Below are positions 44,579-55,743 of a DNA stretch of 64,000 nt, piece by piece. The stretch is taken from the NCBI RefSeq assembly GCF_026262505.1, contig NC_067206.1, positions 31,201,896 through 31,265,895 of the forward strand, written 5' to 3'. The notes beneath the pieces are model-generated. The model ran no database searches and was not told the origin of the DNA. It worked only from the letters and a program-made list of their open reading frames with translations. Position numbers and translations under genes: made by a program. This DNA comes from Trichomonas vaginalis G3. Taxonomy: Eukaryota > Parabasalia > Trichomonadida > Trichomonadidae. How positions within the stretch are numbered: the stretch's first letter is position 1; every line of letters begins with the position of its first letter.

Positions 44579-46079
44579 AAAGTGCTATTGGTTTTGTAAA
44601 CTTCTTTGCTCTCAATTCATCTGGACCGTCTCTGTCACCAGTATATTGTATTTGAACTGTACCAACAGTTGAAATACCACCCATAAAGTCTTCTGAGTCA
44701 GCAAATGGAATGCCAAGCCAAAAGTTTGAACGGTCTCCATTTGTATATTGAGTTTTTTGACCTCCTGTATGAGTCCATACTTTCACATATGGCATAATAG
44801 AACTTTGCATTTCAGGGTTAATGGTTGTTGTGAAGTTGTTGTTAAAGTTCATAGCATCTAATGTCAAGTTGTATGACCTCATATCCTCAACTGTAGAATA
44901 TTCTTCTCTTGGATAATATTTGCCATCTATGTTTATATGATATTTAATACCGGGGTTGTAGAAACAAGAATAGTCATTTATAGTTCGTCTGAACAGTACA
45001 AACATAGTATCTGCATGTTTCATTGCAGTTGTTAAAGCAATATCTGTTCTTGCACCTGGGTCAGCACTTTGGTTTCCAACTTCACCTGCAAAGTCTTTGA
45101 CAGATATTTGGTGTATAGGGAACATAAGTGGAACTGCAATATATTTGGCAGCTAAAGCATTTGAAATATCTGGGTCCAACATATAGACTGCAAGTCTGCT
45201 TTCTATTCTCTTGCATTCAAACTTTTCGCATGTAAACTTAACTGGGTCCCAAGCAGTTCCAGCAGCATTGAAATAATAGTTTACTTCATTGTTGAAGTTT
45301 GAGAAACCAAAGTCTAAGTCAACTTTGTCTTTGCAAAATTCGGCGAATGACGTTTGATTTGTTCCCTTTACGTCTGTAATAGTGAATGGGTCTTGTGTTG
45401 GTGCAATGACTAAGTTATTTTTGCTTGGAGTAAGTTCAATAGAAATTTTTCCTGCCCAGTTTGGCAAGTATCTTAAAAACCTGAAGATGAGGAAAGATGA
45501 CAAAGGAACTCTAAGTTTCAGTTTTACTTTGGTTACTGCTGCTGCAGTTTGTCCAGAAAGGTTAACATAAACTCCTGGAACGTTAGGGTCAAGTCTTCTT
45601 ATTTTCTCAATATTTGCATACTGGTCTGTTTGTTCTCTAGCTTGTGGTTGTACTGAGTTTCTCAAAGCGAACCATTCATAGTTTGCCCATTTTACTGTTT
45701 GAACTAAGTCAGAGTTAGAATATATCTTATATCCCATGAAAACTTCTGGAGCATATTGGTATCCGACATAGAAAATTCCATTGCAACCTTTCTTGTCAGA
45801 CAACTTGGCAGAAGGTTTTATTTCAATGTCTTGTTCCACGTATAAGAATGAGTTGTCAATAGAAATAATATGAAACCTGTCGCAAGCAATATCTACTGTT
45901 GTTGAAGAACCTTCTCCAAACTCACCTACGTTTCCATAAGAAACAGCAGTTGTATATTCGTAAGTTCCAGGAACTATTTCTGACCTTCTAATGGCATTGT
46001 CGCATTCGTTATACCATTCGGAAACATTTCCGTTCATGGCATCCAAAACTGTTGGCGTTATATTCTGAGCGGCGTACAT
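44472..46079 (-). CDS. Major capsid protein (double jelly-roll type), 535 aa
   Basis: ATG at 46079, intact. Length and layout fit Polinton capsid proteins: an N-terminal arm, first jelly roll with FHIISIDNSFLYVEQDIEIK and KVKLKLRVPLSSFLIFRFLR then YLPNWAGKISIELTPSKNNL, and a second strand-rich half (KYIAVPLMFPIHQISVKDFA, TMFVLFRRTINDYSCFYNPG, FWLGIPFADSEDF). The 'hydrophobic loop then tryptophan then ISIELTPS' block is the most telling. It would form hexon-like capsomers with the penton-like protein at vertices. Frameshifted in Maverick A. Confidence 0.78.
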   Translation of the reverse strand: MYAAQNITPTVLDAMNGNVSEWYNECDNAIRRSEIVPGTYEYTTAVSYGNVGEFGEGSSTTVDIACDRFHIISIDNSFLYVEQDIEIKPSAKLSDKKGCNGIFYVGYQYAPEVFMGYKIYSNSDLVQTVKWANYEWFALRNSVQPQAREQTDQYANIEKIRRLDPNVPGVYVNLSGQTAAAVTKVKLKLRVPLSSFLIFRFLRYLPNWAGKISIELTPSKNNLVIAPTQDPFTITDVKGTNQTSFAEFCKDKVDLDFGFSNFNNEVNYYFNAAGTAWDPVKFTCEKFECKRIESRLAVYMLDPDISNALAAKYIAVPLMFPIHQISVKDFAGEVGNQSADPGARTDIALTTAMKHADTMFVLFRRTINDYSCFYNPGIKYHINIDGKYYPREEYSTVEDMRSYNLTLDAMNFNNNFTTTINPEMQSSIMPYVKVWTHTGGQKTQYTNGDRSNFWLGIPFADSEDFMGGISTVGTVQIQYTGDRDGPDELRAKKFTKPIALFTEDALLKIRSMKPAGAPQIGITTASIEQILAAGQ

Positions 46080-46111
46080 TTCATATGGGTAAAAATATAG
46101 AATAGTTGGAT

Positions 46112-49100
46112 TTATATGTCATAATAGAACCCACTCGGACCAAGCTTTACTTTCTTCCTGACTGAGTTTTTAACTCTTCTTTTTCCTTCATTGCCACTAC
46201 TTTCACTAGATGAAGTTACTTCTTCACTATTTTCACTTTGTTCTACTCTTCTTCTTTGGTGTCGCTTTTGGTAACTTGCCCTCTGCTTCAAGTCGTTGCA
46301 TCTTTGCCTCATGTTCACCTAGTATGTTGTAAATTTCCCATGTCCTTTTTGCCTTTGGGCTCTGGTCGCCCATCTCAGGTAACCTATATCCTAGAAAGAT
46401 TTTGTCATAGTTTGTATTTGAGTCTTCGCGTATTGTTTGCATGACTCTTTCCTGAGTTTCCGGTTCAAGCTCTTCAAACAGAGCTTGTCCATATGGAATA
46501 AGCTCGTTTCCAAATATATGTTTTTGTAGCCATTCTGGTTTTCTTTCCATGTTACCAATAATATCTTTTGTGAATGGGAAAGCTTTTACCCAATGTTTCA
46601 GTCTTGCGTCATTTATTTCTGTAGTTGGTTTTATTTTGTCAAGGAACATGTTTTTCAATACTAACATTTCATTTGGTACTGTCCATTTGAGTTTTCTTAA
46701 ATATTCATCCCTTCTCGGTTCATTGTCTGCAAAGTAAGTTTTTATGACATTTTGTAAACTTTCGTTTGCAAGGTCATGTACAATAGGTTCTCTTCCTTCT
46801 ATCTCCCTAACTTTCTTTCTAAACTCTTCACCAAATATACCATCTCTATGGTTCTGTGTAGTTCTTTGAGATAAATGTTTTAGAACGTCAGGTGTTATAT
46901 TTCCATCAGCCATGTTCATTTCATACTGGTCCAAAATATCTGCATGTTTCATATCTTTCAATGGCATTAAAGCCGCGCTGAAAATACCAGCTATATCTGG
47001 TTCACCATTCACTTCCATTGCGTCTACAACTTCTTGGAATTGTGGTTGTAAGTTTATGAACCACCTATCCGGATTAGCTTTATGACCCCATCTCATTGTA
47101 GTTCCATAGTCTGCAGAAACAAAAGTAGGTTTGTTTCCATATTGGTTAGGTTCTGAATGAACTTTAAACAATGTTTCATTTCTATATGTTTTGGTGAAAT
47201 TTAACCTTTTATTTTCACCGAGTTCAGCCAAAGATTGAACGTTATATGGTCGTAAGTAAAAAGGATTGTTGTATTTGCGTACACTTTCTTTCAGTTCTTC
47301 CATTCTATGCTGAATATTTTCATCTGATGTTGGAGTCTTTTGTATGTCGGCGAACATTTTTCGATATTCTTCTACTATGTCAGCTGAATTTTTTAGACTC
47401 TTGGAAAGATTCCATATTCTCCGCATACTCTTGTTGAGGGTCAAGATTTTTCGGCTGTTCCAAATCTTCATCTAGTTCTGTGAAGTTAGTTTCCAAAGGA
47501 GGGACTTGTTCGTTTCCTTCTGGCTCTTCTAGCTGTTGTTGCTGAACTATTTCTTCCATGTCTGGTTGTATCTGAACTTCTTCCTGTGGAGTTTCTTGTA
47601 CCTCATCTGCTGGCATTTCATATATTCCGAGACCGTTTTTAACAAGTTCCCTATTTAAGTCATCCGCATTCATAACCCTTTCTTCTTTCGTTCCGTCTCT
47701 ATTTTTTACGCGTTTCATGAAGATAGTTGAATTATCATTTATCTCTGACACCAAATATCTCGGAGTAAATTCATTCATGTCATTTGGATGATATGCTATT
47801 AAATCATATCCCTTAGCGAGCTTGTATTTTCCAGGTTTGAAATTATATCCCATTTGGTGCTGAACCATAAAGCTAAATAGGTTCGGGTCAGTATTTCCTT
47901 CCTTGAACTTTCTAATAGCTTCTTTATATCTGTCACTAAAGTCAAGAGTATCTGGGTAACCATAATTTTCCTTAAGCATTTTTAAGAATTCTTGGTTTCC
48001 TTGTTCTCTACTTCTTTTATGTCCTTGCTCTGTTTGTGGTTGTTGCTGTGCAGTGTTTTGAACTGTTGGTTGTGGTGCAGTGTTTTGAACTGTTGGTTGT
48101 GGTGCAGTGTTTTGAACTGTTGGTTGTGGTGCTGGATTTTGAACTGTTGGTTGTGGTGCAGTGTTTTGAACTGTTGGTTGTTGTGTTGGTTGTTGTGTTG
48201 GTTTTGGTGCATGCCTGTGTCTGTGTCCATGTGACGATGTAAATGTTTTAGGTAGTCCTGGTGCAGGTGCTTCTCTTGGAGGGTTTGGTGGTATATAAGT
48301 TCCACCAGCTGGCACATATGTTCCATCTGCAGCATAATGTCCTACCTGACTTTTCGTTTTTAAGAAAGCATTTACTAGGTCTGTTTTGGTCTGTTGTAAC
48401 TCTTTTTCTTGACTTTCCACAACAGTTGCTCTAACGGCGTCATAGGCACTTTGAACTGCCTGTCTCGTTGCTGCATCTGTTATTTTCGTCATATTTTGTG
48501 CTACTTCTCTTAACTCGTTGTCGAAACCTTCAGACTTCAGTTTCTTTCCAGATGAGAAGTCGTTCACTAGTTTCACCTTACTATGAAGAGCTTCGAAGGC
48601 GTTCTTAAAGTCAGCATTCATTAAAGCTTCATTTGAACTGTCTTCATCCGCTTGTATTTTTGTCCTTATTGACCCTATAAGTTGGGCTGCTTTGGCGTTG
48701 GCTTGGGCATCTAACCAGTCATTATTAGCTTTTATATATTCTGCGCTTTTCATTGCCTTTTGCATGGCTGCGTCGTTATTTTTACTTTCTTGTGCTAAGT
48801 TTTCATACTGTACGGTTTGGTTTTGCAACTGTAAAAGTTTTTCTGCCTTTACATTTGCTTCAACTTCTTTTTTATACTCATCGCTATCCATATATGTCTT
48901 CAGGGCTTTTTGTTTTATTTCTTCATCTTTCAGTACTTTATATTGAGTAGTATGGTTTTTCAAATTTATAACATCTTGTTCCATTTTTGCTACTTCTGCT
49001 GCTTTTTCTGACACTTTTTTCGCATATTCCTCTGTACTTAGTTCTTTCAGTTGTTCTTCTTTCTTCTTTTTCTCTACGTTTAACTCATTGAGTTTCTTTG

Positions 49101-49467
49101 TGTGTCTGTCATATTCTAGTTTCTTTTCGTTTTCACTTATTTGTTTCTGTATGTCTATGTTTGACTTTTTGACATCTGTTATTTGATTTTTGAGTGAACT
49201 CAAATTCATTTGACTTTGAGGGTTATAAGCTGTTCCGTCTGCAGCTCCACCATAGCCTGCCATTTTCGCTAAAAGTGCCGCTCTTAAACCTCCACTCTGT
49301 GCACCAATAACTCGGTTTAAAAGCATAGGGTTGCTTGACATTTGTTGCAACATAGTGGGGTCATTCATCATTTGTTGTTGCAACTGTTGTTGTGGTGTCA
49401 GTTTTACTATTGGATGTTTCAATGCTCTCTTCCTCTTACGTATATTCTTACGTAGCTTACGTGGCAT
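46112..49467 (-). pseudogene. Giant coiled-coil protein, about 1,100 aa, frameshifted
   Basis: ATG at 49467 (MPRKLRKNIRKRKRALKHPI). Open for 695 codons to about 47385, where a run of six T replaces eight in Maverick A and shifts the frame; the next frame continues another 400 residues (ADIVEEYRKMFADIQKTP ... LKHLSQRTTQNHRDGIFGEE, NELIPYGQALFEELEPETQE) to about 46235, and the homologous C-terminus FYYDI follows in a third frame at 46112. Domains: basic N-terminus, Gln-rich segment, long coiled coil (residues about 85-330), Pro/Gln/His hinge with 9-residue repeats, acidic and helical C-terminus. Probably a core or scaffold protein; no family is recognised. Confidence 0.72.
48046..48190. repeat. 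27-bp coding repeat (PTVQNTAPQ units)
   Basis: Five tandem 27-bp units within the coiled-coil gene encode PTVQNTAPQ or PTVQNPAPQ. Maverick A has a single unit at the same place, so the tract expanded (or shrank) since the two elements separated. Confidence 0.85.
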
Positions 49468-49677
49468 TTTAAGTGAAGTAAAAAACGGTTTTTGACAGAT
49501 GTTTATATGACACTTTTTGTTCAGCACAAAAAACTACTCGGTCAAAGTGTTGTCAGTTTTGTAAAATAACCGTCCTATCTCATTCTATAAGGAGAAAAGG
49601 CTTCTCAAAGTATACTTCCTTGGAACGCCTGTAACTTTTCCTGTAGCGACGATAGACCCTTACTTGTCCGGACAAAG
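49468..49677. other. Right-end spacer of Maverick B
   Basis: Between the coiled-coil gene and the inverted repeat. On the coding (minus) strand an AAAAAGTGTCATATAAAC motif sits about 35 bp before the ATG at 49467. The 25-bp and hairpin repeats that fill this place in Maverick A are absent. No gene is seen. Confidence 0.5.
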
Positions 49678-49733
49678 TTATACTAAACATCTTCAGGGCT
49701 AGAGGGCACGAAGTGCCTGGAGGCCCCACTACC

Positions 49734-49759
<26 letters not shown>
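49678..49759 (-). repeat. Right terminal inverted repeat of Maverick B
   Basis: Reverse complement of 27189-27262 apart from a few bases, ending in a run of 26 T. Confidence 0.92.

Positions 49760-49764
<5 letters not shown>
49760..49764. repeat. Right target-site duplication AATAT
   Basis: Second copy of the 5 bp found at 27184-27188. Confidence 0.75.
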
Positions 49765-51363
49765 TATATAAAAAGTCTCTTTAATATCTATATTTCATAT
49801 TTTTATCGATTTTTAAAGTTTTTGCGAAAAGTATTCAATTATTTTTGCTATTTGGTCGGGTAAATGTCAGATTTGCGACATTTTCTGATATGATATTCAG
49901 ATTCTACGTTGATAATAATGCTTATAGAACCCTCTTGCTATTGTGTCAAAATTGCGAAACCGATAGCAAAAATATCTCGCAATATCAAAATTGAGATATT
50001 GAGTGAATTATGCATTATAGAGATTAAAAATCTGATTTGTGAAAACATCTCATCAGTTTCTAGCTAATTCAAAAATCTTTACTATCTTATTCGATTAAAA
50101 TGAAAAGGGAATAGTTTCATTATGCTTTAAATGACAGCCTTATAATATAATCATAGTTTTCGCTCAATATGCAGCATTTTTTTTTCGAAATCTATGGTCA
50201 ATATCCTAAATACTGATTGCTTTGCATTCATATCTCTTACATTTTCTATACCCACATCACTATTCATTGCTATTCCTATCTTTTTCATTTTTGTTTGTTT
50301 CTCATAATTTCTCAAAAAACATGATAACTTGATACTTGTAAATATCATACTTTATAACGTAAATAAGAACTTGACCTATTAAGAAAAGCAGTAATGAAAA
50401 GAAAATCTGAAATTCATAAAAATTACAAGTTTCTGATGACAATTAGCTTAATTAAACCAGGTACAAGATTATATAATTGTATTTTCTATCCAATTATCCA
50501 TATAATATCTTATCCAGAAAAAAAAACTTGATCAATACCAAATGATTTTTTAACTAGTAAATAAAGTATTTTCTTTACACACACATTGTATATCATAGTT
50601 TTTTTTGGTTTCGCAAAACATCCAAAAACAAATATGCTATAAAAGTGACAATTTTAGCAAAACGAAACCCTTATTTAAAATAATACAAATTAAATTATTA
50701 GTAAAATGTGAAGTTGATTTTTGTTAATGATATCTAATATCATGTTATCAATTAATCAATCTGCATTAGAAACAATATTAATGATAATAGAAATTAGTTT
50801 TGCAAGGATGAGAATAAACAAGAAATTAAGAAAATGTGAATGTCACTTTTTGCTTCGATCAAATAATTAAGTTTTTTGATCATTCTTATTCTATGAAGGA
50901 AAGAACTAATGAATTTTAGATTTTAAAGTGAACGGAATGAGAAGAAATTTTGTGAATTTAGTAATTTTGGAATATATAGTCAAACAAATAAAATAAAAAG
51001 CTATTGGAAGATTAATAAAATTTGAGAGGAGATAAATCGAAAAGTCATTTCAAAAAAATTATGAACTCTTTGTGAATATTTATTAACTTTTGAATATTTG
51101 AAAAGATAAATTCCGAAAAGATAAACTAGATATGATATGTTAAAGATGAATCACAAAATTGATTTTTTCAAAAAATACCTTTCAAAATAAACTATGATAA
51201 AACATTTCTATTTTAATAATTATGATTAATGATAAAACAATAAATATTGTTTAATGTCAAATTAGTTTCTTACAAAATTGAAAACACAACATACAATTTT
51301 GATGATATAGAAAAGTTTTGAATGAAAATGATGGGTTTATCTTTTACTTCATTATTTTTATTG
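49765..51363. other. AT-rich intergenic DNA
   Basis: Host intergenic sequence with strong A/T tracts. I see no gene. The word TGTCACTTTTTGC occurs at 50842. The last bases before the Myb ATG, ACTTCATTATTTTTATTG, contain a TCATTAT that fits the trichomonad initiator (TCA-Y-T/A) 12 bp before the start codon. Confidence 0.5.
51352..51360 (+). promoter_or_regulatory. Initiator-like TCATTATTT before the Myb gene
   Basis: TCATT matches the core of the initiator described for Trichomonas vaginalis (TCA+1-pyrimidine-T/A), which normally lies within about 20 bp of the ATG, as here. AT-rich context makes chance matches common. Confidence 0.4.
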
Positions 51364-52002
51364 ATGTCAGAACGAAAATTCACTAAGAGCCCCTTCAGCG
51401 CGGACGAGGATCGTCTCCTTACGAGCATCGTCAACGACTGTCTCAAGCAAAGCAGGAGTATCGACTGGCGCGTTGTTAGCAGCCAGATGCTCAACAGGAA
51501 TGCACGTCAGTGCAAAGACCGTTGGGAGGGATACCTTGACACCAAGATCAACCGCGAAGAATTCAGCACCGAAGAGAACTACTTCATCCTCAAGAAGGTC
51601 GAGGAAGTTGGCAAGAAGTGGAAAGTCATTTCCAGCATGATGAAGCGTCGTACTGATGTTGCAGTTAAAGCACAATATCGCAAGCTTGTTCGCCGCAACA
51701 TCACTACCGACAACGTTTTCTTTGTCAACACCGAGTCCTACCAGATGAAGCAGCGCTCCCCGTCCTGCGAGCACAGCGATGTCGAACCGCAGTGCGCGCG
51801 TGCTGAAGGGGCTCTACTCGAACACTCGTCACCGGTCCAACGCGGACAGGTTCTCGACAACTTTGCCGAGAGCTCCTACCACGGTTTTCCAGGAAATTCA
51901 TTTCCTAACTCTTCTACAGCAGACTCAAACTTTGAGTCACTGTTCAGTGTCGAAGACGAACTCTTCGACAACTTTGAACAAGAAATCTTTAGCTGGTTCT
52001 AA
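51364..52002 (+). CDS. Two-repeat Myb DNA-binding protein, 212 aa
   Basis: I start at the ATG at 51364 (MSERKFTKSPFSADEDRLLT), since upstream in-frame codons read through AT-rich promoter DNA. Residues 8-58 form the first Myb repeat (W replaced by F/S at the first position, then IDWRVVSSQM, ARQCKDRWEGYL) and 60-110 the second (FSTEENYFILKKVEEVGKKW, DVAVKAQYRKLVRR). The rest is Ser/Asn/Glu-rich and ends with an acidic aromatic tail (ELFDNFEQEIFSWF), possibly for activation. Trichomonads have hundreds of such proteins, likely transcription factors in the nucleus. Coding DNA is much GC-richer than its surroundings. Confidence 0.9.
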   Translation: MSERKFTKSPFSADEDRLLTSIVNDCLKQSRSIDWRVVSSQMLNRNARQCKDRWEGYLDTKINREEFSTEENYFILKKVEEVGKKWKVISSMMKRRTDVAVKAQYRKLVRRNITTDNVFFVNTESYQMKQRSPSCEHSDVEPQCARAEGALLEHSSPVQRGQVLDNFAESSYHGFPGNSFPNSSTADSNFESLFSVEDELFDNFEQEIFSWF

Positions 52003-54445
52003 GCTACTTTAAGAGAAACCTTTATATACTAGTTCTCTTTTATTTTCTTAGATTCACAAGCTATTTATTTCTTGTGCTTAAGATATTTAATCGATTAAAT
52101 ATCTCTTTCTTTATACCCTAATCTTATAATTTTTTTTTCAAACTCTTTTTTAACCCTCATCAGATTTCAGTTTCTTGATATGCTAAACTTCAGAGATATA
52201 AAATGATGTTTATTCTTTTGCGGCCAAACATCATAAAATCGAACAACATTTTATATTTCTATCGAATTGTTCTCATTACATTACAGCAATCAAGTGTATT
52301 CAATCTTAGATCATTACAGGCAATAAACTCTCAAATCTCTTAATTGCTTTCGGAGATATTTCCCAACCTCATTCATCGTTCCCGATTAACAGGACTGCCG
52401 AAATGCCCATTTACCTCTATTGCATGATTTGACTATTCAATTTCTTATCGAATCGTTATATCAGCCATCAGAAATTGATTATTATATCCCCTGATATAAC
52501 TGTTTATTTTTCAAGCCCTCATCTTCCCAGCTCGTATATCCCTTGTAGGTAGCTTCTAACTACCTAAATACTCTACGAATCTTTACTATTTTCAATCACT
52601 TTCATCAAATAATCGTACTAAGATTAATTCCATCGAGCATACCTATAGTTTCCTATTGTTATATCATGTTAACACCTGATATTATTAATTAAACAAATTT
52701 TCTCAAATTTGCTTTTTCTAAAATTTTCAAAATTATGTTACTCTTCTCTAAGAATCTCTAACCCCAAAAACTACTTTCATTTCCATAATTATAGATATTT
52801 AGATGGAAGAGAGCATTCATTGCATTCTTTTTAATGATTTTTTGGGATGAAATTTTGTCAAAAATAAGAATACAGTTAAAGCTAAGACAAATTCTATGAC
52901 TTATTTATCAATGTTATGTTTTTGTGATACTGTCATGAAACCAAACAAAATCTTTTGGCATATAATTCAAGATTTTAAGAAAAAATAAAATAATTATATG
53001 ATAAACTATCCTGTAGTTATTATTTGCCTACAATTTTCTCTATTTTATGATGTTTTTATTTCCAAAAAAAATTCAAAAATTTAAAAATGAATTTCAAAAT
53101 TATGAATTTTATTGGAAATTTATGAAAATAGGAAAAATTTGGAAAAATCAAAATGACTAAAAATAAACATTACTTTAAAATTCATCAAAATTTTTAGGTA
53201 ATTGCTGATTTTTCAAAAATTATAAATCTCAATTTCGATAATTTCATGTTATTGTGCCAAAGATATGTTTTATTATCTATTTACATTTCGAATAACTTAA
53301 ATATTGGAATTTGATTTTTTAGCTCCCAGATATACCAAAAAAATGTTTCTGGGAATCAAGTATCAATGTTTATAACTGATGACCAAAATATTCATCAGGA
53401 TTTTTTATTACCATATAAATGAAACATACAAGAATTACTGAATCGCTGATTTGCTGCTTGAAAAAGTCAATAATTTTCGAAATCAATTTCTTTATTAAAT
53501 CACTTACGCAATAGAAGTACAAGATACTCATAAAACCAATATGGTATAGGGTTTCTTTCATTCATTTAATCCTATTTTAATTTTATCTCTTATTTGAGTT
53601 GATTAATCATTTAGCTTAAAAATTTATTCAAGTTACGTACCTTCAGGCATAATACAAAACAGTCGCATCAAGAAACTGACCATGTTCCGTTATTTTTTTT
53701 TAATTTCTTATTGTACTATTATAAAGCAATGAAATCATGTTCATGATTCACGCATGTTTCCTTCCCCAATATGATAATACTATTAGATAAAAAATTTCAA
53801 TATTTTTCCTCATGATATTTACTCAATTCATAAATTTTATTCATCTACGTCTGAATGTAGTATATACCGTAGTTCGTAATTATTTAAAATCTAATGATAA
53901 TTGTATTTTGAGCAATTCAATCAAAAAACTTGATTAAAAATTAGTTGGATAGCTTTACGTAATGCTTCTGATGAAAATATATGGAAGAATGGGTAACAAA
54001 ACTTACTCGAGAAAAAATAAAAACTATTTTTATCTTCTAAAACCCATTCAAATCAGTTTAGTAATGAAGAATTCTAGTAGATTTTTGAGTTCAGAGAATG
54101 GTTTTTCTCGAGAATGAATTAGCTTGATATCAATAGAAAATATTTAAATTATCTTATAAAAAGTTTCTGAAAAGACAATTCTTTGAGTTGTTCTATAACA
54201 TACTGGAACGAACTGATCAGTTATTAGGTATAATAATTTGCAGAATTATTTCCTAATCAATTTTCTAATTTTATACGGGAAGTGATGATTGACAGAATGT
54301 TCAGATTCTAATCCAACAAATTATGCTTACTTGATTTGCAGTTATACTATTGGAATTTCAACTCAAATCAGGTAAGCTTAAAAAGTGACAAAATAATTAG
54401 TCAGTCGATAGGAAACCGTCATATTTGGTATAAAAATATAAAAAA
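52003..54445. other. AT-rich intergenic DNA
   Basis: A 2.4-kb stretch without a supported gene or repeat. An AAAAAGTGACAAAATAA motif lies at 54379, about 60 bp before the cytochrome b5 ATG, on the coding strand. Confidence 0.5.
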
Positions 54446-54715
54446 ATGAGTAGACATGGACCCATGAAGCGCGTGCAATGGATAGGTGATATCACAAGAG
54501 CAGAGTTAGCCAAACATAATAAACCAGATGATTGCTGGTGCTCTTATGAAGGTGAAGTGTTTGATATGACTCAGTTTCTTGGCAGACATCCAGGTGGCAA
54601 GAAGATCATTCTTGAATGTGCTGGAAATGACATGACAGAGCTTTACAAACAACATCATGCTTATCTTTCTATTAACTTTATCAAAGGACTAAAGATCGGC
54701 AGGCTTGTTTACTAA
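54446..54715 (+). CDS. Cytochrome b5, 89 aa
   Basis: ATG at 54446. A single heme-binding domain: ITRAELAKHNKPDDCWCSYE, then the axial ligand motif FLGRHPGGKKII (His48) and the second ligand in YKQHHAYLS (His71). There is no membrane anchor and no signal peptide, so it is a soluble, probably cytosolic form. Cytochrome b5 carries single electrons between reductases and oxidases such as desaturases. Length is typical of the bare domain. Confidence 0.93.
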   Translation: MSRHGPMKRVQWIGDITRAELAKHNKPDDCWCSYEGEVFDMTQFLGRHPGGKKIILECAGNDMTELYKQHHAYLSINFIKGLKIGRLVY

Positions 54716-55743
54716 TACCATCAGCGGAAATACAATTATTTCATGAATTAGATAGAAAACTGTTTTAATTTTCTAATTCAAATTTCAAGAATAAATAAAT
54801 TTTTGATTTTTTTGTGATTTTAAAAAGATCAATATTCACGCATTGCATAAAATATGAATTAACATACAATCTACCTAGTATTTTATGAATAGGGAAAAGA
54901 ACAATTTTTATTTTTTTCAATATTTTTGAGGTATTTAGTTCCTTTTGAGCTAAAGTATACAAATCTTAAACCAATTCATTTTAGGAACACATAATCATTC
55001 TGCTAATTTGTGAAAATGAATTCTCAATCATTATTTAAGCTAGGCAATCGCAATTATGTGTAATCTTATTTAATAAGGATAAAATTTGATAATGGAACTT
55101 GTTGGAGCTCTTATGACAATCTAATTTTAATTTATCGAATTTAGAACGTTGGAAAGCATATAATTAATTAAGCCATTGAAAATTTTTATAGGTTACCTCC
55201 TAAATTCTCTCTCAAACTCAATAAAATAACATAAATTTCAGTACGATAAAAATTCGGCTAAGTATGTTTTCTCTTTTTGCTTTAGGATTTTATTTAAAAT
55301 ATAATCACCATATTAAATATCCAATAATCAAATGACCACATTATTTTTTTTTCTAAAACCGTTTTTTTGAATTCAAATTTTGTTGTTAGTGAAATCTTTC
55401 ATTGCAGCATATGTATATAAATTTTGATTCAACGGGGAAATTTTATTTCAATGACTAATCGCCAACTTAGGAAAAAATCCAACGATCAAATCCAAATTCT
55501 TATTTTTAATACTCAATTATGCGATATACTGAACAACTGTATATTCAAAACTTTCAGTCTCAAATTTTCTGTTGGGTTTTCAATTTCCGGCTAGCGTAAA
55601 TCTTTAAGTCTCAATTTTTTTATTATAGTTTTGAAAAGTCTTATAATCTAGTTTAGATTCATATTTTCCAACTTTGTAATTCTCAAAGGCGTCATTACTT
55701 TTGAAAGAAAAAATTTGACAGGTTTTCAAACCAATTTTTTTTA
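54716..55743. other. AT-rich intergenic DNA
   Basis: No gene or notable repeat that I can support. Confidence 0.5.

Larger units (their letters stand above)
27189..49759. mobile_element. Maverick/Polinton B, complete, 22,571 bp
   Basis: Bounded by inverted repeats with A/T-tract tips and a 5-bp duplication, it carries a retroviral-type integrase, packaging ATPase, helicase, penton-like and major capsid proteins: the Maverick set. Gene order from the left: methyltransferase, small proteins, paired 283/286-aa paralogues, tail-fibre-like protein, integrase, five small genes, deleted polymerase and HNH remnants, KilA cassettes, then the minus-strand ATPase-to-coiled-coil module. The polymerase is missing apart from its ends, so this copy cannot replicate itself by the usual route. 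Confidence 0.93.

Noticed and set aside
1-49759. Adenovirus-type cysteine protease expected in Mavericks
   Set aside because: I looked for a His ... Asp/Glu ... Gln ... Cys arrangement in the unassigned proteins and could not support one; it may be absent or outside the window in A.
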